Positions 41,516 to 50,121 are shown, numbered from the stretch's first letter. The stretch: 64,000 nucleotides of DNA from Candidatus Eremiobacterota bacterium (GCA_031082125.1 JAVHLM010000006.1:188026-252025), one strand, 5' to 3'. Notes: generated by a model from the letters alone, not told the origin. Numbers and translations are program-made.

Positions 41516-42817
41516 TCACCGCCATACCCGAAGGTACGCGTCGCCGCTTATGGCCTGCCCTCCCGATACGATGCATCTGTTATCGGCCGTCAAGGGTATG
41601 GCCATGACGGCGCCGGTGTGGCCCACACACCTCCTGAGCTCCCTGCCGCTCTCAAAATCCCAGACCCTTACCATCTTGTCGCTGCTTCCGGTGATCACAT
41701 GCTTTCCATCGGCACTCATTGTAATGGAGTTCACCCACCCGCTGTGACCGCGGAGATCCCTCAGGCGGGCTCCTGTGGCAGTCTCCCACACGCATGCCAC
41801 GGTATCATAGCCTCCCGAGAGGCACCAGCGGCCGCATTGCGAGAAAGCCAGGGCCGAGACATCGCTGCCATGGCCCTCGAGGCGCCTCACCACCTTGCCG
41901 CTTACAGGATCAATCACCCATATGACCTTCTCCCCGCCGCCGGCGAGAAGAAAAGTGTGGGAGAGGGCCAGGGCAAGGATTCTCTGGGATGAGAGATCAA
42001 GGAGCCTCACCTCCCTGCCGGTTTCTCCTTCGAGGAAGCGCACCGTGCCATCATTTCCTGCCGAGAGAAGAAATGCACCGTCGCCGGTAAAGGCGTTCTG
42101 GCAGGCAAGCGCCAGGGTCCTGCCGTCAGGGGAGAGCGCCATGGCCTGCACCTGGAGAGAGGATGGGCCTTCCCTCCCATCAAAGGAGCGCAGCTCCGCC
42201 ATGGGATCACCGCCATAAATCCGCACTACCCCTGCGGCGTCTGAGACCGCCAGGTGGCTGCCACAGGGCATGGCCACAGGGCCTATCACCTCTTTCGAAG
42301 GATAGGGCATAGCACCAAGACTTCCCCATTCACTCCAGGAAGGATCTGGCCCGCCTTCCTCTCTCTCCGGCAGCCTTCCAGTGACGGTGGCCTGGAGCTT
42401 CGCGCGGAGCTCCGGGCTTTCCTCCTTCGGCGCCATTTTGCTCCAGACCCTGAGCGGCGTCTTGTCACCGGAAGCCGCTGAGATCATGAAGCTGAAATCA
42501 TGGAGCATGACCAGGGAGTGGATTATGCCCATGTGGCCAAGGAGTCTCCTGAGCTCCCTGCCGGTGGCATGCTCCCATATGCGCAGGAGCCTGTCGCCGC
42601 TCCCCGAGACGAGATAGCTCCCGCAGGGCGAGAAGGCAAGACGGAAAACACCGTTCAGGCACCCGGGCATGGATCTCACTTTCCGGCCTGAGGCAGGATC
42701 CCATATATGGATCATGGTGTCAAAGCCTCCCGAGGCAAGCTCCTTCTCATCAGGGGAGAGCGCTATCGCCGCCACAGGGCCTGAATGGCCTTCGAGAGTC
42801 TTTACGAGCGCTCCCAC
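41516..42817 (-). CDS. WD40 repeat protein
   Basis: About 433 residues forming a WD40 propeller of seven or more blades. Typical blades are LEGHSGPVAAIALSPDEKEL, WDPASGRKVRS, LEGHGSDVSALAFSQCG, LRGHSGWVNSITMSADGK with GSSDKMVRVWDFESG. It probably is a protein-interaction platform. The GTG start at 42817 has no ribosome binding site and lies inside a reading frame that upstream encodes part of a protein kinase, so this is probably the C-terminal half of a broken kinase-WD40 gene, or is translated by coupling to that fragment. Confidence 0.75.
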   Translation of the reverse strand: MGALVKTLEGHSGPVAAIALSPDEKELASGGFDTMIHIWDPASGRKVRSMPGCLNGVFRLAFSPCGSYLVSGSGDRLLRIWEHATGRELRRLLGHMGIIHSLVMLHDFSFMISAASGDKTPLRVWSKMAPKEESPELRAKLQATVTGRLPEREEGGPDPSWSEWGSLGAMPYPSKEVIGPVAMPCGSHLAVSDAAGVVRIYGGDPMAELRSFDGREGPSSLQVQAMALSPDGRTLALACQNAFTGDGAFLLSAGNDGTVRFLEGETGREVRLLDLSSQRILALALSHTFLLAGGGEKVIWVIDPVSGKVVRRLEGHGSDVSALAFSQCGRWCLSGGYDTVACVWETATGARLRDLRGHSGWVNSITMSADGKHVITGSSDKMVRVWDFESGRELRRCVGHTGAVMAIPLTADNRCIVSGGQAISGDAYLRVWR

Positions 42818-43122
42818 TCCTGCGGGAGCTGTTTCTCATCTATGGCCTTCCTCAAAGGTATTCCATTGAGAAGCTCCATCTGGATATAAAAGTTCAGGGC
42901 CCTGCCGTCGCCGCCCACCTCTTCCACATGGACCACGTGGGGATCGTGAATCCCTTTCAGGATAGCGCCCTCGCGGAGAAACCTGGTCACGATCACCTGG
43001 TCGCTGCGGTACTCCTCCTTGAAACGCTGAATAAATAAGTTCCCCCTGAGGGTGCAGCTTGTTTTTCCTCTCATTTCAGCGGGAGTGCGCTCTTTCCCTC
43101 TCGGAACGATGACCGGGCGCAC
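42802..43122 (-). pseudogene. Degenerate Ser/Thr kinase N-lobe fragment ahead of the WD40 gene
   Basis: 106 codons. The part RFLREGAILKGIHDPHVVHV then YIQMELLNGIPLRKAI matches the alphaC to beta5 region of Hanks-type kinases (ExxIL, HPxIV, MEL). The Gly-loop is absent, the ATP lysine position reads FIQRF in place of VAIK-R, and the HRD and DFG segments that should follow are missing. The next thing in the DNA, in a different frame, is the WD40 protein. The likely history is a kinase-WD40 protein that lost its C-lobe and frame. The first GTG lies directly beside a terminator and has no ribosome binding site. Confidence 0.6.
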
Positions 43123-43124
43123 GT

Positions 43125-43147
43125 AAAAAAAGGCGCTTGATGGCGCC
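43125..43147 (-). terminator. Second of two tandem terminators
   Basis: Minus strand GGCGC, loop CATCAA, GCGCC (43132-43147) followed by seven T (43125-43131). Confidence 0.75.
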
Positions 43148-43156
43148 TTCGGTACA

Positions 43157-43186
43157 AATCAAAAGGGGCGTGTCGCCACGCCCCTT
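43157..43186 (-). terminator. First of two tandem terminators
   Basis: Minus strand AAGGGGCGTG, loop of four, CACGCCCCTT (43163-43186), a perfect 10-bp stem, then TTGATTTG. It closes the transcript of the gene at 43201-43455. With the second hairpin it isolates that short gene from the kinase remnant. Confidence 0.85.
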
Positions 43187-43200
43187 CGAGAGCCGACTTT

Positions 43201-43455
43201 TTAACCCTTTATGTATTCATCCCACTTGTTGAACATCTTGTCCTGCGTCTTGGCCCTGTTGAGCGTCACATCCTGCTGGATTTCATAGATCTTGGTCTGC
43301 GTATCCTGCAGAATCTTCCACTTGGTCCATTCATGCTTCTGCTTCTCAGCAGCCATCTGCATGGCGGTCTGCTCACCCTGCAGCGAGTCGGTCTGCTGCA
43401 TCTGAGCCATGGTCATCATACTAGAGGATCCACCTCCGCCTACTCCTCCGAACAT
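43201..43455 (-). CDS. Small helical protein with strong repeat-box promoter
   Basis: An 84-residue protein, not recognised. A Gly/Ser-rich start (MFGGVGGGGSSSMMTMAQMQQ) is followed by one long polar helix (AMQMAAEKQKHEWTKWKILQ, then TKIYEIQQDVTLNRAKTQD) with no Cys and no signal peptide. The small size, flexible N-terminus and single coiled-coil helix are similar to exported substrates or components of type III systems, but sequence alone does not show it. AGGAGGTG precedes the ATG. It has the best promoter in the window with four TTAACA-like boxes, and two terminators follow, so it is probably made in quantity as a single-gene message. Confidence 0.75.
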   Translation of the reverse strand: MFGGVGGGGSSSMMTMAQMQQTDSLQGEQTAMQMAAEKQKHEWTKWKILQDTQTKIYEIQQDVTLNRAKTQDKMFNKWDEYIKG

Positions 43456-43493
43456 ACGAGCACCTCCTGTAGGTTAGTATTTTTCTTATCTTT

Positions 43494-43569
43494 ATTATGC
43501 CATTTCCTCTGAGAAATGTAAAGCGCCTTTTGTTAAAATCATGTTAAGATATCTTTAAAATAATGTTAA
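43494..43569 (-). promoter_or_regulatory. Strong promoter with four 11-bp-spaced TTAACA-like boxes
   Basis: Minus-strand boxes TTAACA (43564-43569), TTAAAG (43553-43558), TTAACA (43542-43547) and TTAACA (43531-43536) are each offset by exactly 11 bp. They are followed by -35 TTTACA (43517-43522), a 17-base spacer and -10 CATAAT (43494-43499). The last box ends 31 bases before -10. It serves the 84-residue gene. Direct repeats at a helical period are typical for OmpR/PhoB-type response regulators. Confidence 0.7.
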
Positions 43570-43680
43570 CATCCATGCAGAGAAAGGATTTGTACCATGT
43601 GTTCGCGTCAAGAGAACACAAAAAACGGCAAAAACAGCGGGCCATGTACTCTGGAATCTACCGCGGCGCATCAGAGAAAT

Positions 43681-43717
43681 AAAAAACTACAGGAAATATA
43701 TGTCCTTTCCTGCAGTT
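43681..43717 (-). terminator. Rho-independent terminator
   Basis: Minus strand AACTGCAGGAAA and TTTCCTGTAGTT pair over 12 bp (one G-T pair, 43685-43717) with a 9-base loop, followed by TTTTATTTC. It ends the transcript of the gene at 43745-44017. Confidence 0.85.
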
Positions 43718-43744
43718 CTTTATCGTCTTGCGAGAGAGGAAGCC

Positions 43745-44017
43745 TCAGAAGCCCTGTTCCGCTGCAGGAGCGCCGGCGACAAGCCCCATCTGCTGCAGAT
43801 CGTGGTGTATCTTCTCGTTGTTCTCATACATGGTGATGATGGCGCCGTCGCGGGCAGCCGTTATCACCACTTCCAGGACCTCCATGAGGGTTTTCTGGGA
43901 TACGCGGCCGTCCTCATCCCAGTTGATCTTCTCCTTGGACTTTTCCCAGACATCGAGGTACATCCTGTTGAACATGTAAATCATTTCCTCGGGAGTGAGA
44001 CCAATATGTGTCTCCAT
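43745..44017 (-). CDS. Small soluble protein of unknown function
   Basis: A 90-residue, mainly helical protein (LTPEEMIYMFNRMYLDVWEKSKE, then TLMEVLEVVITAARDGAIITMYENNEKIHHDLQQMG), acidic in the centre, with no signal peptide. I do not recognise a family. The ATG has a perfect GGAGGTGA. It lies directly after flhA on the same strand (126 bp gap) and has its own terminator. It could be an export chaperone by size and charge, which is speculation. Confidence 0.7.
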   Translation of the reverse strand: METHIGLTPEEMIYMFNRMYLDVWEKSKEKINWDEDGRVSQKTLMEVLEVVITAARDGAIITMYENNEKIHHDLQQMGLVAGAPAAEQGF

Positions 44018-44143
44018 GCTATCACCTCCGTAAAAAATACGCCCTCACCCTGGACATTACCCGATTTTCATAAAGAATTCTCTCTCTTCATCGCAATTCC
44101 TTTTTCTCTGCCATGAGATCCGGGAATTCCCGCAGAAAGGCCT

Positions 44144-46258
44144 CTAGCCGAGGGAGACCATACCCACGGAGTTCACATTCACCTTCGGAGCTATCTCGTT
44201 CCACGAGAGGACCACAAGGTTGGGGAAAGAGCGGTCCGTGAGCCTCTTGAGGGCAGGCCTGATCTGGGGAGCGCAGAGAATGATGGGCTGGAGGCCGCGC
44301 TCCTGGAGCTTGCCCACCTCCTGCCCGATGGACATCAGAATCTCCTGGCCCATGTTGGGATCGAGGGCCAGGAAGGAGCCCATCTCGGTGCGCTGGATCG
44401 ACTGGGCGATAAGCTGCTCAATCTGGGGATCGAGGGTGATCACGTTGATGACCCCTTCATTGTTCATGTACTCCTTGCAGATGACGCGTGAGAGGGCCAC
44501 GCGGACGCACTCGGTGAGCACCTCGGGGTCTTTGGACATGTGGACGTTGTCGGCCAGGGTCTCAAGGATGGTCACGAGGTCGCGGACCGAGACGCGCTCG
44601 CGCACGAGGTTCTGGAGGACCTTCTGCACCTCGCCGAGGGAGAGCTGATCAGGCACAAGCTCCTTGACGACGGCAGGGTGGGTCTTCTTGATGGTGTCCA
44701 CCAGGGCCTGGACTTCCTGGCGGCCCAGGAGGTCTGATGCATGGGCCCTCACCACCTCGGTGAGCTGCGTGGCGATCACCGACACGGGGTCGAAGATCAT
44801 GCACCCCAGGCGCTCGGCGTCTCCGCGCTGCTCGGGAGAGATCCACACGCCGGGCATTCCGTAGGTGGGATCGACCGTCTTCGTGCCTCTCAGGTTCTTC
44901 AGCTTGTCCTCGGGGCCGATGGCCAGGAACTGGTTCACCATGACCTCGCCGGTGGCCACCTCGATCTCCTTGATCTTCACCACGTAGGCATTGGGCTTGA
45001 GCTGCAGGTTGTCCCTGAAGCGGACGCCGGGCACGACTATGCCGAGCTCGAGAGCCACGTGGCGGCGGATGGAGGTGACGCGCTCCAGAAGCTTTGCGCC
45101 CTGGTTGGGATCAACGAGGGAGAGGAGGCCGCGGCCCACCTCCAGCGAGATGGGATCAACCTGCATGAGCTGCACGACGCTCTCGGGCTTCTTGGTGGCC
45201 TCCTTCTTGCTCTCCTGCTGCACCTGCGCCGTCTGGATCTCCACCTTCTTGTTGCCCTTCTCAATATATCTGGCAAGGATATAAAGCACCACGGCGAGTA
45301 TGAAAAAGGGAATCTGGGGCAGGGCGAAAAGGCCGACCATGCCCAGAAACCCCAGGATGGCCATGAAGACCGCGGCGATGTTGAGGGCCTTGGGCTGCGC
45401 CGTGACCTGTTTCACGACATCCTCACCGAGGTTCGCTTCCGAGGCGGCGCGGGAGACGACCATACCCATTGAAGTGGACATCAGGAAGGCGGGAAGGGTG
45501 GTCACCAGGCCGTTTCCTATGGAGAGGATGGCATAGGTGCTCACGGCGTCACCGGCCTTCATGTGCTTCTGCACCACGCCGATGAGGAGGCCTCCGACGA
45601 TGTTCACGATCATGATCACCACGGCCGCCATGGCATCACCTTTCACAAACTTGCCGGCGCCATCCATGGCCCCGTAGAAATCCGCTTCCTTTTCAATCTC
45701 CTTGCGCCTTTTCTTGGCTCCCTCGGCATCGATGAGGCCCGAGTGAAGATCGGCGTCGATGGCCATCTGCTTGCCCGGCATGGCGTCGAGGGTGAACCTC
45801 GCGGCCACCTGGGCGATACGCTCGGCGCCGCTTGTGATAACCATGAACTGGATGATGATGAGAATGATGAACATGATGAAGCCCACGACAAGGTTGCCTC
45901 CCACGACGACCTGCCCGAAGGCGGGAATCACTTCACCGGCACCGATAGGCACCCCCTCGGCATTTTTCACATCACCATGGAGAAGGATCATACGGGTGGC
46001 TGACACGTCAAGCGCCAGGCGATACAGGGTGGCCACAAGAAGCATCGTGGGAAAGACGGCAAATTCCAGGGGGTTTGCAATGTAAATGGAGATAAGGATG
46101 ATGATGACGGAGAAACAGACATTGATCACCAGGAGAATGTCCAGGATTTCCGCAGGCAGGGGAATGATGAGCATCATCACGATGCCCACGACGACAACGG
46201 CGATGCCGATATCGGAATGCTTGATGAGTTTCATGCCTGGCGCATCAGTTAATCCCAT
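44144..46258 (-). CDS. flhA: Flagellar export gate protein FlhA
   Basis: 704 residues of the FlhA/SctV family, the large gate of the flagellar type III export apparatus. Seven or eight transmembrane helices over the first 330 residues (IGIAVVVVGIVMMLIIPLP; LLVATLYRLALDVSATRMIL), the cytoplasmic FHIPEP-type loop MAIDADLHSGLIDAEGAKKRRKE, and a large C-terminal cytoplasmic domain (PGVRFRDNLQLKPNAYVVKIK; CKEYMNNEGVINVITLDPQ). Length is normal. GGAGG lies about ten bases ahead of the ATG. Last gene of the flagellar operon; preceded by flhB with a 63-bp gap. Confidence 0.95.
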   Translation of the reverse strand: MGLTDAPGMKLIKHSDIGIAVVVVGIVMMLIIPLPAEILDILLVINVCFSVIIILISIYIANPLEFAVFPTMLLVATLYRLALDVSATRMILLHGDVKNAEGVPIGAGEVIPAFGQVVVGGNLVVGFIMFIILIIIQFMVITSGAERIAQVAARFTLDAMPGKQMAIDADLHSGLIDAEGAKKRRKEIEKEADFYGAMDGAGKFVKGDAMAAVVIMIVNIVGGLLIGVVQKHMKAGDAVSTYAILSIGNGLVTTLPAFLMSTSMGMVVSRAASEANLGEDVVKQVTAQPKALNIAAVFMAILGFLGMVGLFALPQIPFFILAVVLYILARYIEKGNKKVEIQTAQVQQESKKEATKKPESVVQLMQVDPISLEVGRGLLSLVDPNQGAKLLERVTSIRRHVALELGIVVPGVRFRDNLQLKPNAYVVKIKEIEVATGEVMVNQFLAIGPEDKLKNLRGTKTVDPTYGMPGVWISPEQRGDAERLGCMIFDPVSVIATQLTEVVRAHASDLLGRQEVQALVDTIKKTHPAVVKELVPDQLSLGEVQKVLQNLVRERVSVRDLVTILETLADNVHMSKDPEVLTECVRVALSRVICKEYMNNEGVINVITLDPQIEQLIAQSIQRTEMGSFLALDPNMGQEILMSIGQEVGKLQERGLQPIILCAPQIRPALKRLTDRSFPNLVVLSWNEIAPKVNVNSVGMVSLG

Positions 46259-46321
46259 AAGGCTTCTTCCTCCTGTGGTCCAGCTTTGTAGAGAGAGCTT
46301 TTTCTCACTATGGCGGTGCCG

Positions 46322-47434
46322 CTAGCCTGCACGCCTCGATGCCCTGCGGGCCATCTTCTTCTTCATCTCGCGCTTCTTCTTGAGCTTGAACACGTATGCC
46401 AGCACCTCGGCCGTCGCCTTGTAAAGCTCGGGGGGGATGCCCGAGCCCACCTCGCAGGCGCCGAAAAGGGCTCTCGCAAGCTCCACGTTCTCTACGATGG
46501 GTATCTCGTTTTCCTCTGCAATCACCTTGATCTGCACGGCAATGAGGCGCTCGCCCTTTGCCACCACGACGGGCGCCTTGTCCTCGCCCTGGCGGTACCT
46601 TACCGCCACTGCAAGGTGGGTGGGGTTGGTAATCACCGCCGAGGCGCCGGCGGCATCACCCATCATCCTTCCCATGGAGGCCTGGCGCATGAGCTGCTTC
46701 ATCTTGCCCTTGACCTGGGGGTTTCCTTCAGTGTCCTTATACTCGTCCTTGAGCTCCTGGATGGACATCTTCATCTGCTTCATGAACTGCTGCCGCTGGA
46801 TAATGTAGTCGATGATGGAGAGGGCCGTCATGCCCACGAGGACGTTCATGATGATGCGCTTCACGACAGACTTCAGGAACGTGGTGGTCTGGTAGATATC
46901 CCACTGGATGGCCATCGAGAGGTTCATGATCTCCGATTTCACAATCTTGTAGACTATATAGCCGATAACGACCAGCTTCGCTATCTGTTTGAACATCTCG
47001 ATGAGACTCTTTACGGAGAATATCTTCTTGAAGCCCTCGATGGGGCTTATCTTTGAGAGCTTGGGCTGGAGGGGCTCGGTGGAGAAAATGAACTTGACCT
47101 GCGCGAGGTTCCCGAAGATGGCCACTACAAAGGCGGCGGCGAAGAGAGGGGTCAGGTTCTTGAAGAAGACGATAAGGAGCTGCAGGCCGTCGGCGAAATT
47201 GTTCCTCTCGTTGATGGGATTCTGAGGGATCGTGGGGATAATGCTCCAGACCCATCTCATATAATCGCCGAGGGACCAGAAAAGCTTGGCGCCCATGGAG
47301 CCAAGGATCGCTGCCGTCACCAGCAGAAGCAGGGTGGAAGTGATGTCCTGGCTCTTAAAAACCTGGCCCTTTTTCTTTGCCTCCTGAAGCTTGTGCTCAG
47401 TCGGCTCTTCAGTTTTATCACTGTCTTCGCCCAT
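46322..47434 (-). CDS. flhB: Flagellar export switch protein FlhB
   Basis: 370 residues. Starts with the typical EEPTEHKLQEAKKKGQVFKSQ, has four transmembrane helices (about 30-55, 88-112, 150-168, 185-210) and the autocleavage site NPTH at 270-273 (VITNPTHLAVAVRY). The self-cleaving domain switches export specificity from hook to filament type with FliK. The C-terminal tail is Lys/Arg-rich (KKKREMKKKMARRASRR). Between fliR and flhA, 21 bp after fliR. Confidence 0.96.
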   Translation of the reverse strand: MGEDSDKTEEPTEHKLQEAKKKGQVFKSQDITSTLLLLVTAAILGSMGAKLFWSLGDYMRWVWSIIPTIPQNPINERNNFADGLQLLIVFFKNLTPLFAAAFVVAIFGNLAQVKFIFSTEPLQPKLSKISPIEGFKKIFSVKSLIEMFKQIAKLVVIGYIVYKIVKSEIMNLSMAIQWDIYQTTTFLKSVVKRIIMNVLVGMTALSIIDYIIQRQQFMKQMKMSIQELKDEYKDTEGNPQVKGKMKQLMRQASMGRMMGDAAGASAVITNPTHLAVAVRYRQGEDKAPVVVAKGERLIAVQIKVIAEENEIPIVENVELARALFGACEVGSGIPPELYKATAEVLAYVFKLKKKREMKKKMARRASRRAG

Positions 47435-47455
47435 GAGATCTCCCCCTTTATGGGA

Positions 47456-48250
47456 TCATTTTGGCACCATGACCTTCACGGTATTCATGACCCACTCGTT
47501 GTCCATCATGAAGAAAATCTGGTACGTCTTGATAAGGATATAGAGCGACGCGCATATGAGCGTAAGCCCTACGGCGATGTTGAGCGGGAAGGAGAGCATG
47601 AAGACGTTCATCTGGGGCGCCACGCGGGCCAGGAGGCCCAGGCCTATCTGGGTGATGAAAAGGGCCGCGAGCGACGGCGCCGCTATCTGTATCCCAAGGT
47701 AGAAAATCTGCCCCGTCATCTTCACGAGCTGCGTTATCAGATCCCTGCTGAAGTTGCACCCCGTGACGGGCACGAGCTCAAAGCTCTTGAACATGGCCCT
47801 TATCAGAAAGTGGTGGCCGTCAAGGCAGAGATAGATGATCATGGCAAGGTAGAACTTCATGCGGCGCATCATGTTCACCGAGCTTCCGCTTGCAGGGTCA
47901 AAGCTCGCTGCCACCGAGAGACCCATCTGCGTATCCAGCAGCTCGCCGCCGAACTGGGCGGCAGCCATTATCATGAAGGAGGCGAAGCCTATGACAATCC
48001 CCACGACAAGCTGCGTGACCAGCATGAGCATGAAGGGGAAGACGTTGAAATCAAAGTACTCGGGCACCGGGAGCTCCGGGAACACGATGATGGTCATGGC
48101 GGCGGCGGCGGCGACAAGCACCTTCTTGTCAAAGTGATGGCTGCCCCAGATGGGCGCCTGCACGAAGAAGCCGACGAACCTCACCAGGGCGAAGAGCCAG
48201 AGGGCGAAGAGCGTTAATATTTCCCGTGTAGATGAATCCATCTCCACCAC
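47456..48250 (-). CDS. fliR: Flagellar export protein FliR
   Basis: 264 residues of the FliR/SctT family, an inner-membrane part of the export gate with six helices (LTLFALWLFALVRFVGFFVQAP; VVGIVIGFASFMIMAAAQFGGELLDTQMG; PSLAALFITQIGLGLLARVAPQMNVFMLSFPL). The GELLDTQMG and APQMN blocks are the family signature. GTG 48250 and ATG 48241 are both possible starts. Confidence 0.95.
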   Translation of the reverse strand: MVEMDSSTREILTLFALWLFALVRFVGFFVQAPIWGSHHFDKKVLVAAAAAMTIIVFPELPVPEYFDFNVFPFMLMLVTQLVVGIVIGFASFMIMAAAQFGGELLDTQMGLSVAASFDPASGSSVNMMRRMKFYLAMIIYLCLDGHHFLIRAMFKSFELVPVTGCNFSRDLITQLVKMTGQIFYLGIQIAAPSLAALFITQIGLGLLARVAPQMNVFMLSFPLNIAVGLTLICASLYILIKTYQIFFMMDNEWVMNTVKVMVPK

Positions 48251-48269
48251 CCGACAGTATTTTGTAGAG

Positions 48270-48545
48270 CTACTGATTATTTATAATGGCGGGAAACCCG
48301 CTGAAAATCTCAATGGCAAAGGACGAAATCATTGACGATATCCACGTGGCGCATATCACCACGGCCGCGAAGGTGGCGACAATCTTGGGTACAAAGGAGA
48401 TGGTCTGCTCCTGGATCTGCGTCGTCGCCTGCAGGATGCTGATTACAAGGCCCGTCCCGAGGGCGGCCAGAAGCATAGGCGCCGAGAGGAGCAGCGTGAG
48501 ATAAAGGGCTCTGCTCGTGATGTGAAGCACAAAATCTTCGGTCAT
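48270..48545 (-). CDS. fliQ: Flagellar export protein FliQ
   Basis: 91 residues from ATG 48545 with AAGGAGGG 5-6 bases ahead; the longer frame to 48587 has no need. Two transmembrane helices (LYLTLLLSAPMLLAALGTGLVISI and IVATFAAVVICATWISSMI) with the QATTQIQEQTISFVPK loop between them, the hallmark of the FliQ/SctS family. Ends 20 bases before fliR. Confidence 0.95.
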   Translation of the reverse strand: MTEDFVLHITSRALYLTLLLSAPMLLAALGTGLVISILQATTQIQEQTISFVPKIVATFAAVVICATWISSMISSFAIEIFSGFPAIINNQ

Positions 48546-48596
48546 CCCATCCCTCCTTGCTGCAGAAGTGGCAGCTCCTGCTTTCATGATACACTT

Positions 48597-49388
48597 TTAT
48601 TTGAAACTTCGCAATAACCCTTCCACTACGAGATCCCACCCATCGATGAGCACGAAGAGCAGCAGCTTGAATGGCATACTGATGGACATGGGCGAGAGCA
48701 TGAACATACCCATGGCCATGAGGATGCATGACACTACCATATCCACGACAAGAAAGGGCAGGTAGATGAGAAAGCCAATCTCAAAGGAGGTCTTGATCTC
48801 TGAGAGCACAAAGGCGGGGATAAGGACCCAGAGAGGCGTGGCCTCCTTGTTCTTGAGCTTCTTGATGCGCGCCATCTTCACGAAAAGCACAAGGTCCTTG
48901 TCCCGGCAGTTGCGGAGCATGAATTTCTTCAAGGGTGTTGACGCCTTGTCTATGAACTCATTCCAGCTTATCTCCTTCTTGCTGAAGGGCTTGACGGCCT
49001 TCTCGTTGATCTCCTGGCCCACAGGCGCCATGATATAGAAGGTGATGAAAAGGGCAAGACCCATGAGGACCTGCGTGGGAGGCACCTGCTGCGTTCCCAT
49101 TGCCGTCCTCAGGAAGGAGAGCACCATGGTCACCCTGATAAAAGACGTGGTCATCACAAGAATGTAAGGCGCAAGCGAAAGGAGCGTCATAAGGAGGAGC
49201 ATCTGGAAAGGAAGTATCATTGAGTCGGGGTCGGTGGTCTTGGCGGACCCGATGGTGATGTCGGGGAGCTTTATCTCGGGCATGGGGGCTCCTTGAGCCT
49301 CCTGGGCTTTCACCATGAGAAAGCCGGCCATGAGGCACAGGGAGATTCCAAGGAGAAGCCTGCTCCTTGTGGTTCTGTTACCAGCCAT
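48597..49388 (-). CDS. fliP: Flagellar export protein FliP
   Basis: About 263 residues from ATG 49388 (GAGGTGA about six bases ahead). It begins with a signal-like segment (LLLGISLCLMAGFLMVKA), as in other FliP. The four core helices and the blocks MLLLMTLLSLAPYILVMTTSF, RTAMGTQQVPPTQVLMGLALFITFYIM, AFVLSEIKTSFEIGFLIYLPFLVVDMVV and MLSPMSISMPFKLLLFVLIDGW are the family signature. Confidence 0.96.
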   Translation of the reverse strand: MAGNRTTRSRLLLGISLCLMAGFLMVKAQEAQGAPMPEIKLPDITIGSAKTTDPDSMILPFQMLLLMTLLSLAPYILVMTTSFIRVTMVLSFLRTAMGTQQVPPTQVLMGLALFITFYIMAPVGQEINEKAVKPFSKKEISWNEFIDKASTPLKKFMLRNCRDKDLVLFVKMARIKKLKNKEATPLWVLIPAFVLSEIKTSFEIGFLIYLPFLVVDMVVSCILMAMGMFMLSPMSISMPFKLLLFVLIDGWDLVVEGLLRSFK

Positions 49389-49405
49389 TGCCTTCACCTC
49401 GCATT

Positions 49406-50080
49406 CTAAGACGCCTCTTCCTTGTTTTTCTTGTCAAGCATCAGCTTGTTGAGAAAGGAAAGAGCCGGGGGGAGCACAAAATTCCCCGCGGGCGGCTGCG
49501 CCGCGTCCCTTTCGATCTCCTTCTGCCGCTCACTCACCATTGACGGCTCCAGGTCCGTCAGGTATTCCACCTGGTTATCGGTGACGGCGATGAGCACGAA
49601 CTTGCCCGCCACATCCACAAGGTAAAGGGCCTTCTGGGGCTGCAGCAGGTGGCGCTCCACCACCTTGATCATCTTTGTCTGGATCCCTATCGAGGGGATA
49701 GATATTCTTCTCATGGAAACAAGGCGCAGAAAGAGATAGATGACGATGCTCACGACGACGAGGGCGAAAATGGTGAGCCCTATCCTGTGGTAGAAGCTTC
49801 CCTGGATCTCCCTGTCGCGGGGTGTCCCTTTCTCGGCCTCGTCGAGCCAGTTCACTTCGGTTGCCTCTCCGGAGGGAGTCGCATGGGGCGAGGAGGGCTC
49901 TGCGGAGGGAGTCTCCGGCGAGGCTGCCGGGAGCGATGATACGGGAGCCTGGGGTGAGGGACCGGCCGCTTCCTGCGTCGGCGATGAGGCGAGGGCAAAG
50001 GTAAAGGAAAGCAGCACCAGGGCCACTGCAACAGCCCAGTGGAGGACAAAGGCGCGATGGCTCATCATCTGGCTCTTCAA
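49406..50080 (-). CDS. fliO: Flagellar biosynthesis protein FliO
   Basis: 224 residues. A signal-like N-terminus (12-32), a Pro/Ser/Ala-rich periplasmic linker, one membrane helix at about 105-124 (LTIFALVVVSIVIYLFLRLVS), and the FliO domain (ISIPSIGIQTKMIKVVERHLLQPQKALYLVDVAGKFVLIAVTDNQVEYL). It assists FliP assembly. The length of the linker is more than in most FliO. It lies between fliN and fliP as expected. Confidence 0.92.
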   Translation of the reverse strand: MKSQMMSHRAFVLHWAVAVALVLLSFTFALASSPTQEAAGPSPQAPVSSLPAASPETPSAEPSSPHATPSGEATEVNWLDEAEKGTPRDREIQGSFYHRIGLTIFALVVVSIVIYLFLRLVSMRRISIPSIGIQTKMIKVVERHLLQPQKALYLVDVAGKFVLIAVTDNQVEYLTDLEPSMVSERQKEIERDAAQPPAGNFVLPPALSFLNKLMLDKKNKEEAS

Positions 50081-50121
50081 GGCACCTCACACTTCATTGG
50101 AATAGGCAGGGAACGCTCCTG

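Noticed and set aside
43594-43618. Inverted repeat GTGTTC / GAACAC upstream of the 84-residue gene's boxes
   Set aside because: On the minus strand the T run precedes it, and on the plus strand A follows; it is no terminator, and a single 6-bp repeat is not enough to call an operator.
44121-44132. Perfect 12-bp palindrome CGGGAATTCCCG after flhA
   Set aside because: Only four GC pairs around an AATT centre and no T run on the minus strand; not a terminator. Chance is likely.
44741-45472. Plus-strand frame rich in His and Leu opposite flhA
   Set aside because: Antisense reading of a high-GC gene; no start signal or domain.
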